A stretch of DNA of 64,000 nucleotides, from positions 2,604,001 to 2,668,000 of the forward strand of contig CP093399.1 of NCBI GenBank assembly GCA_029027825.1. The letters are read 5' to 3'. Below are positions 17,416 through 26,603 of this stretch, piece after piece; positions within the stretch are counted from its first letter, which is position 1, and the number at the start of each line of letters is the position of its first letter. The notes under the pieces are model-generated. The model did no database searches, had not been told where the DNA came from, and was given only the letters and a program-made list of their open reading frames with translations. This DNA comes from Rs1 sp029027825 (lineage in GTDB: Bacteria > Pseudomonadota > Gammaproteobacteria > Pseudomonadales > Balneatricaceae). The position numbers and the translations under genes were made by a program.

Positions 17416-18198
17416 ATGCGCTCATTTTTAAAATACCTTTCATTATCAATGACGCTGCTGGTTTCATTTACTGCACATAGCACAACTATTCCCTGGCAAA
17501 AAATTTCATATATATCAAATAGTTTTTATGAAATTGCCTTAGGTAATGAATACGGAGTAGATGATTATCGGATACGCAAATGGGTTAAGCCGATCAGAGT
17601 TTATGTAGAGCACGCCGTTGGTGATCAACAGCTACAAGACCTGCTAGTCAATGCACATCTGCAACATTTAAGTAGCATTACTGCTTTAGATATTCGTAGA
17701 GTCACTAATATCAAACAAGCAAACGTAAAATTTTTCTTCACCAATCAACAGAATCTAAACAGGCTCACTGATAAATACTCCGGAAAATTTGTCGCTCGTA
17801 TAAATACCACTAAAACTTGCATCGCAACCATTTCCTTAAATGCGAGCGCCGAAGTGAGCAGTGCACAAATTTATATCCCCGTCGATTTTGCCTACAGAAA
17901 AGGCAAGCTAGTCGCCTGTATTGTGGAAGAGTTAACCCAAGTGCTAGGATTACCGAGAGATTCCGATAAAGTATTTCCCTCCATTTTTAACGACAAATCC
18001 ACCGATGATTTACTGACCGGTTTAGATGAAACACTGCTTAGAATTTTATACGATCCTAAAATAAAAGCCGGTATGGGCAAACCAGTACTCGCCAAAATAT
18101 TAAAACCTATTATCCGCAAGTTGGCTGATCGTGGATGGATTGCCTCTGCGAGCCTTAGAGTCAAACAATCGAGGCTTTACGCACTACTAGATTATTAG
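17416..18198 (+). CDS. DUF2927 family secreted protein
   Basis: 260 residues with an N-terminal signal peptide (about 1-22, ending AHS). The pattern RIRKWVKPIRVYVEH near 54 and CIVEELTQVLGLPRDSDKVFPSIFNDKSTDDLL near 168-205 are the conserved blocks of DUF2927. Members are exported proteins of unknown function; the EE pair within a helix has been likened to metalloprotease-like motifs, but no HExxH is present here. It stands alone with its own long upstream region. Confidence 0.8.
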   Translation: MRSFLKYLSLSMTLLVSFTAHSTTIPWQKISYISNSFYEIALGNEYGVDDYRIRKWVKPIRVYVEHAVGDQQLQDLLVNAHLQHLSSITALDIRRVTNIKQANVKFFFTNQQNLNRLTDKYSGKFVARINTTKTCIATISLNASAEVSSAQIYIPVDFAYRKGKLVACIVEELTQVLGLPRDSDKVFPSIFNDKSTDDLLTGLDETLLRILYDPKIKAGMGKPVLAKILKPIIRKLADRGWIASASLRVKQSRLYALLDY

Positions 18199-18395
18199 GA
18201 TCCTGAATCATTTACTTGCAAACAGAAGTTTAGCATAAGCTATTGAACCACTGTGAAGCTCCGGATTCAGAAAAACATAGGTTTATCTGATAATGTTGGG
18301 ACACGCTCCATTGTTAGTCGTTATTCACTGCTACTTTAAAAGCCAAGTTGTTGAGTCTATAATGGTTTTTTAAAATACTAAAGAAGCGTCAACAT
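18199..18395. other. Short intergenic with a decayed family 2 repeat end
   Basis: Bases 18202-18272 start with CCTGAATCATTTACTT and end with CCGGATTCAG, like a decayed family 2 element. The promoter of the next cluster should lie in the remaining 120 bases. Confidence 0.3.
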
Positions 18396-19124
18396 ATGAA
18401 AAAAATAGCTATAGTCACGGGAGGCTCTAAAGGTATTGGCCTTGCCATCGTTAAGTTATTCATTGAAAAACAATACACAGTCTATAACTTGGATATAAGC
18501 GCCTCCTCAGTGGCCAACCACATCTATTGTGATATGAGTCAGTTCAGCCAAGTTCAGGCTGCTATAAAACAAGTGATCGATCAAGAAAAGCAGTTAGATG
18601 TTTTAATTTGTAATGCTGGCATCCATCAATCTGCCACTATTGAAGAGACCTCTGAGCAAGACTTTGATCGGTTATTTTCGATCAATGTAAAAGGTGCCTA
18701 CGCTGCAATTCAAGCCAGTCTAGGGGTCATGAAAACGCAAAACAAAGGCGCTATTGTGCTACTTGCCTCCGACCAAGCGGTGGTTGGCAAGCAGCATTCT
18801 TTTGCCTACAATTTGTCCAAACACGCTCTGGCTTCTATCTGCAAAACCACCGCTTTAGACTATGCAGCCAATAACATCAGGGTGAATGCTGTATGTCCCG
18901 GCACCATAGAAACCCCCCTATACCACACCGCTATTGACAAGTACTGCCAAGAGTCTGGAGCAGACAAACAGCAGATACATAGCGAAGAAGCTGCTTTGCA
19001 ACCTCTTGGCCGTGTCGGACAACCGGAAGAAGTTGCTGAATTGGTCTATTTTATAGCCAGTGATAAAGCCGCTTTTATCACCGGCAGTTTACAGATGATT
19101 GACGGTGGATATACCACGGGCTAA
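18396..19124 (+). CDS. SDR family NAD(P)-dependent dehydrogenase
   Basis: Classical short-chain dehydrogenase of 242 residues. TGGSKGIG near residue 8 binds the cofactor, CNAGIHQ near 71 is the structural NAG motif, the catalytic residues are Ser near 125, Tyr and Lys in YNLSK near 137-141, and GSLQMIDGGYTTG is the C-terminal signature. An Asp after beta strand 2 (NLDIS) favours NAD over NADP. The neighbouring lactonase-like amidohydrolase starts 4 bases downstream, so the pair may oxidise a sugar or polyol and then hydrolyse the lactone. The exact substrate cannot be read from sequence. Confidence 0.9.
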   Translation: MKKIAIVTGGSKGIGLAIVKLFIEKQYTVYNLDISASSVANHIYCDMSQFSQVQAAIKQVIDQEKQLDVLICNAGIHQSATIEETSEQDFDRLFSINVKGAYAAIQASLGVMKTQNKGAIVLLASDQAVVGKQHSFAYNLSKHALASICKTTALDYAANNIRVNAVCPGTIETPLYHTAIDKYCQESGADKQQIHSEEAALQPLGRVGQPEEVAELVYFIASDKAAFITGSLQMIDGGYTTG

Positions 19125-19128
19125 GCTG

Positions 19129-20061
19129 ATGAAAATTATTGATCCACACCTACATTTGTTTGATTTATCACTGGGAGACTACAGCTGGCTGCAAGCGAAA
19201 AATCCGCCATATTGGCCTGACAAACAGCTGATAAACCGTAATTTCACGATCGCTGACTTGCGCTTGCCAGCGCCTTTTGAACACGCGGCATTCGTCCATA
19301 TTGAAGCGGGATTCAGCAATCGACAACCCTGGCTAGAAATCGAATGGTTGGAGCGTCTATTCCTCCAAGTAAGCCTCCAAGTATGCTCCCAAGCGCCAGT
19401 GGATAACACTCGATCCTTGGCGGCAACAACAGCCAAACAAGCCACACCTAACATGAAAACGATCGCCTGCATTGATTTACAGCAGTCGACAGCAAGCTTT
19501 GCTGAGCAGATAACCAAGTTCTCTCAGTATCGCTCGATTGCAGGCTTTCGGCACATTTTAGACGAGCAAGCCTCTGAGTTACTGCAAAATAGCCAAGTAC
19601 AGCAAAATTTACACGGCCTTAGTGAGAGCGGTTTTATTTTTGAATGCCAGTTAGATGGCGCTGACTCAGCGGCCATTGAGCAACTATGCAAGCTTCTTGA
19701 AAGGACTCCACGGCTGAAAATAATCATCAACCATGCCGCTTTCCCCTCGCTAAATGCTCCATCTTTCATCACTTGGCAAACAAATATGCAAAAGCTGGCA
19801 CTGTTTAGCAATCTTTACATCAAAGCATCTGGCTGGGAAATGCTCAATAGAGCGTACGACAGCCGCCAAATCGAAACTATTGTCAGTCTCTTAATCGACT
19901 ATTTTTCTTTGCAGCGAGTCATGCTGGCCAGTAATTTTCCACTGTGCCTGTTCAGTTGCTCTTACACCCAGCTGTGGCAGACTTACTGGCAGTTAGCTTT
20001 TAGCGAGCCACAAAAAACGGCGTTGATGTACGATAATGCTCGATGTTTTTATCAGTTTTAG
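19129..20061 (+). CDS. Amidohydrolase-2 family protein, lactonase-like
   Basis: TIM-barrel hydrolase of 310 residues related to L-fuconolactonase and other COG3618 proteins. Metal-binding DPHLHLFD is at the N-terminus, GFRHIL near 143 and NHAAFPS near 203 are barrel motifs, and the usual GSDWP near the end is MLASNFPLC here, with Asn in place of Asp, a variant seen in part of the family. Start at 19129 (MKIIDPHLHL): the longer reading would overlap the SDR gene. About 60 residues near position 85-105 are poorly conserved-looking. Translationally coupled to the SDR gene. Confidence 0.82.
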   Translation: MKIIDPHLHLFDLSLGDYSWLQAKNPPYWPDKQLINRNFTIADLRLPAPFEHAAFVHIEAGFSNRQPWLEIEWLERLFLQVSLQVCSQAPVDNTRSLAATTAKQATPNMKTIACIDLQQSTASFAEQITKFSQYRSIAGFRHILDEQASELLQNSQVQQNLHGLSESGFIFECQLDGADSAAIEQLCKLLERTPRLKIIINHAAFPSLNAPSFITWQTNMQKLALFSNLYIKASGWEMLNRAYDSRQIETIVSLLIDYFSLQRVMLASNFPLCLFSCSYTQLWQTYWQLAFSEPQKTALMYDNARCFYQF

Positions 20062-20077
20062 CTCTGATTTATACCGT

Positions 20078-20239
20078 GAGACCTCTGCATAACGTGACGA
20101 GCGAAGGTAAGACAAGGAAAAAACCGGCGAGATAGCGGAGTCAGTGTGCCCCTGTTTATGGGTATTACAGGTGTAAATGAGCATATTGAGCCGGTTTTTA
20201 ACGCCGTATTACCGAGCACAGTAGTTATGCAGAGGTCTC
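20078..20239 (+). repeat. MITE-like element, family 1, copy B
   Basis: 162 bases, 16 bases after the amidohydrolase stop. The inverted ends extend beyond GAGACC to TACCGTGAGACC and GGTCTCACCGTA, giving almost perfect 22-base arms. A partial left end of another copy (GAGGCCTGTGCATAACGTG) follows at 20276-20300. Confidence 0.85.
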
Positions 20240-20275
20240 ACCGTATGACGTAGTAGCGTATGAAAGTGCTATATC

Positions 20276-20300
20276 GAGGCCTGTGCATAACGTGACGAGA
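20276..20300 (+). repeat. Family 1 element, left-end remnant
   Basis: Only the first 25 bases of the element are present, with a one-base change in the terminal repeat (GAGGCC). It lies between copy B and the following PLP enzyme gene. Confidence 0.6.
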
Positions 20301-20346
20301 GTAGCCGTTATTCAGTTCTCAACCCAGCCATTAAAACACCGATAGG

Positions 20347-21510
20347 ATGCCTACTTTGAAAAACGATAAATTACATAGAGATACCATTCTTGCCACAGGT
20401 TTAGGCTTTATCGACGAGCAGCACCTCGGTGTTATTCCCGGTATTTTCCCCAGCACTACTTTCGAGCGCTCAGCAGATAACTCTTACCCTCAAGGCAGAG
20501 TGTACACCCGCGACCACAACCCAAATTATCAACAGCCCGAACAAGTGTTAACCGCGTTAGAAAAAGGCGCGGCGGCGATGCTCTTTTCCTCTGGTATGTC
20601 GGCGGCTATTTGTGTGTTTATGTCCCTTAAGCCAGGTGATCATGTGGTAGTGCCTAAAATTATTTACTGGTCACTGCGCAACTGGTTATTAACTTTCGCC
20701 AAAGACTGGGGAATAGAGACGAGCTTTGTCGAAAACGGCAATATCGATGGCGTTGAAGCAGCCATTATTCCCGGAAAAACCAAACTTTTGTGGCTTGAAA
20801 CACCCGCTAATCCAACGTGGGAAATTGAAGATATCGCCGCTTGGGCTGAGATAGCGCATCGCATTGGCGCTCGCTTAGCGGTCGATAATACCATCGCATC
20901 TCCTATTTTATGTAACCCACTGACACTGGGCGCCGACCTTGTTATGCACTCCGCCACTAAATACCTTAATGGACATTCTGATGTATTAGCGGGAGCTTTA
21001 GTCTGTCGGCACGAAGATCGACACTGGCAAAAAATGCGCAGCATTCGCGCCTCTGGCGGTGCCGTATTAGGGCCTTTCGAAGCTTGGTTATTAATGCGTG
21101 GGATGCGCACTTTAGCGCTGCGCGTTAAACAGTCGTCAGCCAATGCCCTCGCATTTGCCAAAGCCTTTGAAAAACACCCGGCTATCAAGCAAGTCCTCTA
21201 TCCGGGTTTAATCAGCTTTAAAGGTCACCAACTGGCAAAAAAACAAATGCTAGGGGGCTTTGGCGGCATGTTGAGCATCCGTATTAAACAAGGCGAAACA
21301 GCAGCGATTAAAGTCGCCGCTAATTTAAAGATCATCAAGCGCGCCACTTCACTAGGTGGAGTTGAGAGCTTAGTCGAGCACCGTGCGAGTGTCGAAGGCC
21401 CTGACACGCCCTGCCCCACGGATCTACTGCGCATATCAATTGGCATTGAAAATGTAGATGACCTAATTGCCGATCTGCAACAAGCTTTACACAGTTTGGA
21501 TGCTTCCTAA
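20347..21510 (+). CDS. Cys/Met-metabolism PLP-dependent enzyme (cystathionine lyase/synthase family)
   Basis: 387 residues of the trans-sulfuration family (fold type I, usually a tetramer). Landmarks: GRVYTRDHNPN near 50, the substrate-loop SSGMSAA near 80, VDNTIASP near 178 with the PLP Asp, the Schiff-base Lys in HSATKYLNGHSD near 200, and the C-terminal LLRISIGIENVDDLI. Members include cystathionine beta- and gamma-lyases, gamma-synthases and methionine gamma-lyase, and I cannot choose between them. It is in a catabolic cluster rather than with met or cys genes, so a lyase role is more likely than biosynthesis; this is an inference. Confidence 0.85.
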   Translation: MPTLKNDKLHRDTILATGLGFIDEQHLGVIPGIFPSTTFERSADNSYPQGRVYTRDHNPNYQQPEQVLTALEKGAAAMLFSSGMSAAICVFMSLKPGDHVVVPKIIYWSLRNWLLTFAKDWGIETSFVENGNIDGVEAAIIPGKTKLLWLETPANPTWEIEDIAAWAEIAHRIGARLAVDNTIASPILCNPLTLGADLVMHSATKYLNGHSDVLAGALVCRHEDRHWQKMRSIRASGGAVLGPFEAWLLMRGMRTLALRVKQSSANALAFAKAFEKHPAIKQVLYPGLISFKGHQLAKKQMLGGFGGMLSIRIKQGETAAIKVAANLKIIKRATSLGGVESLVEHRASVEGPDTPCPTDLLRISIGIENVDDLIADLQQALHSLDAS

Positions 21511-21693
21511 AACCTAGTGCGTAATCAACAACAATAGATGCAGTAATTGCTCCTGTTTTCGCCTCAGAAAGCTGCTCATCCCTGTCAGCTTTTAATATGG
21601 CTTTGTCATCACGACACCTATAGCTGGAACTTGGCAATAGTGCTACTATTCGGCCCTTAATTAGAGGTACTCTCTTCTCCAAACTGCTGTCAA

Positions 21694-21786
21694 TCCTGAA
21701 TATGAGCAGTTTCAGTGGGCATTTTCTAACCGCTGTACAATCAATAGCTTGCGCTATGTGCTGCTGTGAAGCCACTGACTCAGGTT
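21694..21786 (+). repeat. MITE-like family 2, internally deleted copy
   Basis: Begins CCTGAATATGAGCAG, keeps ...CAGTGGGCATTTTCTAACCGC and ends GAAGCCACTGACTCAGGTT. The central part of the long form is missing. Confidence 0.65.
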
Positions 21787-21804
21787 AAAGCTTTGTACTG
21801 TAAA

Positions 21805-21966
21805 GAGACCTTTGCATAACGTTGCGAGCGAAGATAATACAAGGAAAAAACTGGCGAGATTGCGGAGTCAGTGTGCCCCTGTTTATGGGTATTACTGGTG
21901 TAAATGAGCATGTTGAGCCGGTTTTTAACGCCGTATTACCGAGCGCAGTAGTTATGCAAAGGTCTC
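21805..21966 (+). repeat. MITE-like element, family 1, copy D
   Basis: 162 bases between GAGACCTTTGCATAAC and its complement. The two ends share the same change (CTTTGC instead of CTCTGC), which suggests pairing-based repair or selection for matched ends. Confidence 0.85.
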
Positions 21967-22065
21967 GTAAAGTATTTGTAGCAATAAAAGCAGCTGCTAT
22001 ATAGGTACAATGCCCTTGCTAATTAATTTAATACCCAATCACCAACTATAATTTAGGAGCTAAAA

Positions 22066-23208
22066 ATGCAAACTATTCACTGGATAGGAACCGGCCTTTC
22101 TGCCATTCCTGGGTTGCGTCGCCTGATAGAACTCGACTACCGAGTAAAAGTTTACAATCGTTCAGTGGATAAAGCGCAACAGGCAATTGCAGGGCTTAAA
22201 CCTGCAGCAGTGCTTAAATTTGATATTGAAACCTTTGCAAAACAAATTAGCGCCAACGATATCGTGGTTTCAATGTTACCTGGCGATTTTCATGTACCGC
22301 TCGCTAATATTTGCTTAGCTGAGGCTGCCCACTTTGTCTCTAGCTCTTACATTTCAGATGAGATGCGCGCACTGAGTGACTCGGCTAAAGCCGCCAAGTT
22401 GTGCTTCGTCAATGAAGTCGGCCTAGATCCTGGATTAGATCACAGTATGGCCCATGCTCTGATCGATAATTATAGCCAATCAGCAGAATTCGACAAAAGC
22501 AATCAGCATTCATTCACCAGTTATTGCGGTGGACTTAGCGAAGTGCCGAATGACTTTTGCTATAAATTTAGCTGGTCTCCCGCTGGCGTGTTACGCGCCC
22601 TTAAAAGCACCTCAGTAAGTATTCTAGAGGGTGAGGAATATACAGTCACAGAACCTTGGAACGCCGTTGATCAATTCCCCTTAAGCACTGCTTGGGGTTC
22701 AGAAACCTTTGAAGTATACCCAAATAGAGATTCTCGCCCTTTTATCGCTCAGTACCACATGGATGACGACTGGAACATAAAACAGTTCGTACGCGGCACA
22801 TTGCGCTATCAGGGATGGACCAAAGCATGGCAACCGATTTTCAAAAAAATAGAACAGGGAATTAGCGAGCCACAACTTAAAAGCTTGAGTGATGAGTTAT
22901 GGAATAAACACGCTATAGCAGAGGGGGAATCTGACAGAGTTGTGTTGGTCGTCACGCTAAAGAGCGAGAAGAACGATAAGCTGGTGTGGCACAAAAGCTA
23001 TGTGCTAGATGCTATTGGTGATGAGGCTGGTTCAGCCATGGCCAAACTGGTATCAATTCCCGTTAGCCTAGCGGTAGAAGCAGTGATCAACAACGAATTG
23101 CCGACGGGCGTTAGCGCAGCGCCAGACAAGCCTGAGCTAGTCGAGCGCTGGTTAAACTTGGCGAAAAGTATGACTGAAAAATATGCAGTGATAGATCACC
23201 TCGCTTAA
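22066..23208 (+). CDS. Saccharopine dehydrogenase-like oxidoreductase
   Basis: 380 residues. The N-terminal Rossmann region reads IHWIGTGLSAIPGLRRLIEL, followed by VNEVGLDPGLDHSMAHALID near 120 and SYCGGLSEVPNDFCYKFSWSPAGVLRAL near 155-185, which are the hallmark blocks of the glutamate-forming saccharopine reductase family. It has a good leader (TAGGAG before ATG). Whether it acts on saccharopine is open: no lysine ketoglutarate reductase is next to it, so a role with another amino-acid conjugate is possible. A strong hairpin lies after the stop. Confidence 0.82.
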   Translation: MQTIHWIGTGLSAIPGLRRLIELDYRVKVYNRSVDKAQQAIAGLKPAAVLKFDIETFAKQISANDIVVSMLPGDFHVPLANICLAEAAHFVSSSYISDEMRALSDSAKAAKLCFVNEVGLDPGLDHSMAHALIDNYSQSAEFDKSNQHSFTSYCGGLSEVPNDFCYKFSWSPAGVLRALKSTSVSILEGEEYTVTEPWNAVDQFPLSTAWGSETFEVYPNRDSRPFIAQYHMDDDWNIKQFVRGTLRYQGWTKAWQPIFKKIEQGISEPQLKSLSDELWNKHAIAEGESDRVVLVVTLKSEKNDKLVWHKSYVLDAIGDEAGSAMAKLVSIPVSLAVEAVINNELPTGVSAAPDKPELVERWLNLAKSMTEKYAVIDHLA

Positions 23209-23223
23209 AAAGCGCTATCAGCT

Positions 23224-23261
23224 GATCGCGGCCAATCAATTTTCATTGCTTGGCCGCGATC
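23224..23261. terminator. Bidirectional hairpin between convergent genes
   Basis: GATCGCGGCCAA and its exact complement TTGGCCGCGATC form a twelve-base stem with a 14-base loop, placed between the saccharopine dehydrogenase-like gene (plus) and the dehydratase gene (minus). It probably ends both transcripts. Confidence 0.7.
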
Positions 23262-23288
23262 AACCTAACTCTATAAGGCAATCCGCCT

Positions 23289-24464
23289 TTACTTAATCAC
23301 CATTCTCGGTGAGCGCATCACCACTTCATCATTTAGCTCTATCCCAAGGCCCGGAGTCTCAGAGACAGTAAACTGTCCATTTACCGGCTGTGGATCTTGA
23401 ATACACAATTCACGGTTCCACGCTTTTATCGCATAAGTATGGTGCTCATGTTTGAGGAAATTTGGATTAGCTGTCTCTAAATGCAGTGCCGCTGCTGTGG
23501 CAACTGGCCCACCACAGACATGTGCCTGAATACGAATATCAAATACATCAGCGTAATCACAAACTTTCTTCGCTTCGGTAAAGCCACCACACAGACCGAT
23601 ATCTGGCTGTAAAACATCAATACTTTGATCTTCAAAATATGGCCGTACCTGCCAGCGGTTATACAATCTCTCCCCTCCGGCAATCGGCACGTTTACTTTA
23701 TCAGACACTTTTTTGTGCAGCGAGTGATTCAAGTAATTAACCGGCTCCTCATAAAACATGCAGTCAAACTCTTCAGCCAATTTACCTAACTGAATCGCCG
23801 TAGTGACGCCTGGCAGTGAATGGCACTCAAAAATAATGTCCACTTCGTCCCCGACCGCATCTCTGATCGCCGCGAGGCGAGAGCGATACAGTTTCATTTC
23901 CCCTCTGGAGATAATTTTGGTTCTATCGTAGTAAGTATTTCCGTCTTTATCGTACATGATAGGATCAACTTTTACCGCGTCATAACCTTCTGCCACGGCC
24001 TTCAAAGCCGCTTCTGCATATTGCTCAGGCTGAGAGAGCGCTTTAAACTCAACGTCCCAATCAAATTGCAACTGCGATGCGTAAGTGCGCAGCGAATCAT
24101 TCACTTTACCGCCCAGCAATTGGTAGACTGGCAGATTAAGTGCTTTACCTTTGATATCCCAAAGTGCGGTATCGATCGCGCTCATAGCGGCATACACAAC
24201 AGGCCCGCCACCTAGTCCCCAAAAACTTTCACGCAACATCCGCGACCACAACTTTTCGGTTTGAAAGGGATCGTGACCGATCAAAAAAGCTTCTGTCATT
24301 TCTTTAATCATATGAGCGGCGGCGCTGTGCCCAACATCATAGGCAAGACCTGCCTCGCCGACACCACTAATCCCCTCATCGGTGTGAACACGGACAAACA
24401 CCGGGTTCCAACCCAGACGATCAGGGCAGTGAATATCAAATATTTCTACGGATACAACCTTCAT
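23289..24464 (-). CDS. Enolase-superfamily (mandelate racemase/muconate lactonizing type) dehydratase
   Basis: 391 residues: an alpha+beta capping domain followed by a TIM barrel. Active-site landmarks are AVKVDP near 165, metal ligands in IIFECHS, FYEEPVN and IAGGERLYNR (about 215-270), QPDIGLCGG near 290 and the His in IQAHVCGGP near 317. The pattern is that of acid-sugar dehydratases (galactonate, fuconate and similar). I start at the ATG at 24464 because GGAG lies six bases upstream; a TTG twelve bases earlier would overlap that ribosome site. The neighbouring lactonase and aldolase agree with a sugar-acid route. Confidence 0.88.
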   Translation of the reverse strand: MKVVSVEIFDIHCPDRLGWNPVFVRVHTDEGISGVGEAGLAYDVGHSAAAHMIKEMTEAFLIGHDPFQTEKLWSRMLRESFWGLGGGPVVYAAMSAIDTALWDIKGKALNLPVYQLLGGKVNDSLRTYASQLQFDWDVEFKALSQPEQYAEAALKAVAEGYDAVKVDPIMYDKDGNTYYDRTKIISRGEMKLYRSRLAAIRDAVGDEVDIIFECHSLPGVTTAIQLGKLAEEFDCMFYEEPVNYLNHSLHKKVSDKVNVPIAGGERLYNRWQVRPYFEDQSIDVLQPDIGLCGGFTEAKKVCDYADVFDIRIQAHVCGGPVATAAALHLETANPNFLKHEHHTYAIKAWNRELCIQDPQPVNGQFTVSETPGLGIELNDEVVMRSPRMVIK

Positions 24465-24638
24465 TTTAAACTCCAAACTGATAATTTTTTGTACTTATTA
24501 TTACCGAAATAATACCTTGATAACCCGCTGATAGCACCGCCTATTTTTACTAGCCTTTTCGAGGCAGCGCGGTATTAGTGCTGCCCGATAAAAGCCTAAT
24601 AAAATTAGCGAATCAACAAACGGCCGTGTGTAATACTT

Positions 24639-24802
24639 AACCTGAATCCGTGACTTCAAAGTGAATACAGAGTGTAAGATATTGATTCTACAGTGGAATT
24701 GAAAAATCTTAGCTGCACCCGTAGGTTCAGCGGGTATTTTTCTAACCGCTGTAGAATCAAGAGCTTGCGCTATGTGGTGCAGTGAAGTCACTGATTCAGG
24801 TT
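24639..24802 (+). repeat. MITE-like family 2, short form
   Basis: About 164 bases from AACCTGAATCCGTGACTTC to GAAGTCACTGATTCAGGTT; the ends are inverted with one mismatch in 19. Inside, TTGATTCTACAGTGG faces CCGCTGTAGAATCAAG, so the whole element can fold on itself. Almost identical to the copy at 26421-26584. Confidence 0.85.
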
Positions 24803-24830
24803 TAATATAGCTAAAAGCAATATCTGCTGT

Positions 24831-25010
24831 GAGACCTCTGCATAACGTTGCGAGCAAAAGTAAGACAAGGCAAAAACCGGCGAGATAGCGGAATCAGCGT
24901 GCCCCTGTTTATGGGTATTACGGGTGTAAATGAGCATATTGAGCCGTTTTTTAACGCCGTATTACCGAGCGCAGTTATCATACCCTTTGGGTAAGTTATG
25001 CAGAGGTCTC
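24831..25010 (+). repeat. MITE-like element, family 1, copy E (long form)
   Basis: 180 bases. It carries an extra 18-base stretch (ATCATACCCTTTGGGTAAG region) near the right end that copies A, B and D lack; copies F and G share it. Its right end overlaps the aldolase stop codon by two bases. Confidence 0.85.
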
Positions 25011-25776
25011 ACTGCATAAAACCAGGATCTAACTTAAAGGCTTTACGCAACATGGCTGGCCAAATTTTCTGGCCTCCGGATTCACCGATATTAACCACAT
25101 TTTGCTGCTGTTTAATGTTATCTAAAATTGCTTGCGGGATAGTCGTCGCCTCTTGTCCGGCGGCTTGCATCATCACTTGTATTTCACAGGCGCGCTGCAA
25201 GTCAAAAAAGCGCATAAAAGCATCACCGACCGTGTCCCCTACCGTTAAGCCGCCATGATTGACTAACAACATATGATTAGTGTTACCTATATCATCTTGC
25301 AGCCGCTTCTTCTCGGCCTCTCTTACCGCCAGTCCCTCATAATGATGATAGGAGAGCGACGCTAAAGAAAACAATGAATACTGGCTGTAAGGTAACAGGC
25401 CATTAGTTTGCGAAGCAACCACAGTGGTGGCATTAGTATGCAGATGAATAACGCAATGCGCATCGGGGCGCACTTCATGAATAGCGCTGTGAATAGTAAA
25501 GCCAGCAGGATTTATAACATAGGGAGTATCGTCTAAAATATTACCTTGTAAATCAACCTTAACTAAATTAGATGCAGTGACTTCATCAAAGGCTAAACCA
25601 AAAGGGTTGACCAGATACTCATCACTACCTGCTAATCGCGCCGACAAATGCGTGTAAATAAGATCATCCCAGCCTAAATCGGCGACCAACCTGTAGCAGG
25701 CAGCCAGATCGACACGTAACAGCCACTCTTGTTCACTCACTTTTCCCTTTAAACTGACAAAGGCTAAATTTTCCAC
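25009..25776 (-). CDS. Class II aldolase/adducin family protein
   Basis: 255 residues of the zinc-dependent fuculose-phosphate-aldolase-like fold. Visible are YTHLSARL near 42, HCVIHLHTNATTVVA near 107 with the zinc His-x-His, and LLVNHGGLTVGDTV near 170 with the third His. Family members cleave sugar phosphates or act as decarboxylases or dehydratases, so substrate is undetermined. The stop codon TGA is formed at the junction with the MITE-like element: its last two bases are the first two of GAGACC. The natural C-terminus may have been shortened by a few residues. Confidence 0.85.
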   Translation of the reverse strand: MENLAFVSLKGKVSEQEWLLRVDLAACYRLVADLGWDDLIYTHLSARLAGSDEYLVNPFGLAFDEVTASNLVKVDLQGNILDDTPYVINPAGFTIHSAIHEVRPDAHCVIHLHTNATTVVASQTNGLLPYSQYSLFSLASLSYHHYEGLAVREAEKKRLQDDIGNTNHMLLVNHGGLTVGDTVGDAFMRFFDLQRACEIQVMMQAAGQEATTIPQAILDNIKQQQNVVNIGESGGQKIWPAMLRKAFKLDPGFMQ

Positions 25777-26047
25777 TTTGCTTACCTCTACTGTCTGCAG
25801 TTATTGACAAAAATAACATACTAGCGCCTACGGCTGAAAAATACAGCTACTAAAACCAGACTTCGATTAAAAAAACCAAGTTTACTGGTAAATAAGCTGC
25901 AATAACTTTGATTCTAAAAGGATTTTACTGGTATATCCATTACCTATAAGTGCTTACTGAGTTAGCTTTAGCGAGCGGATGTAACTCGTTTAGACAGGAA
26001 CCTAATGTCTGCACACTATTGATTGAGAGCAATCAGAGAATTCAGAA
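25777..26047. other. Intergenic region upstream of the aldolase
   Basis: No gene seen. It should include the promoter of the aldolase gene; nothing more specific could be assigned. Confidence 0.35.
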
Positions 26048-26224
26048 TAAAACATTGATTCTACAGTGGAATTGAAATATCTTAGCTGCAAGCTCATATG
26101 CGTCCTGCACTCGCTAAATAAATGTATCCTTGCATAAAACCCACATGTTCAGCAGGTATTTTTCTAGCCGCCGTGAAATCAAGAGCTTACGCTATACAAT
26201 GTAGTAAAGTCACTGATTCAGGTT
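26048..26224 (+). repeat. MITE-like family 2, long form, left end decayed
   Basis: Shares TTGATTCTACAGTGGAATTG, the AGCTCATATGCGTCCTGCA insert and the right end AAAGTCACTGATTCAGGTT with the other copies. The left terminal repeat is decayed. Confidence 0.75.
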
Positions 26225-26420
26225 AAAGCATAACTGTCATTAATTTAATAAAATTATTAACCTATTCTGCATCTAGTGGCCCTGTTTATAAAAAAGAGCA
26301 AAGTTACCTTCAAATCCTAACTTTGGCTAGAAGCCTACGTTAAGTCTGATAGACTAAGGCACATATATATTCCCTAGCATTGACAATAATTTATTGTTTA
26401 ATACTAATTTAACTAAATTA

Positions 26421-26584
26421 AACCTGAATCCGTGACTTCAAAGTGAATACAAAGTGTAAGATATTGGTTTTACGGTGGAATTGAAAAATCTTAGCTGCAC
26501 CCGTAGGTTCAGCGGGAATTTTTCTAACCGCTGTAGAATCAAGAGCTTACGCTATGTGGTGCAGTGAAGTCACTGATTCAGGTT
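26421..26584 (+). repeat. MITE-like family 2, short form, second copy
   Basis: Near-identical to 24639-24802 (few substitutions), so both are recent. It ends 19 bases before the small coding region at 26604 and would place a strong hairpin in that leader. Confidence 0.85.
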
Positions 26585-26603
26585 AAAGTAAGACAACCTA
26601 ACT

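Noticed and set aside
20664..21188. Minus-strand 174-residue reading inside the PLP enzyme gene
   Set aside because: Antisense shadow of conserved PLP-enzyme sequence.
21335..21775. 146-residue minus-strand reading over the PLP enzyme end and a family 2 repeat
   Set aside because: It joins an antisense shadow with repeat DNA; not a gene.
24501..24857. 118-residue minus-strand reading between dehydratase and aldolase
   Set aside because: It lies almost entirely in repeat family 2 and the MITE end.
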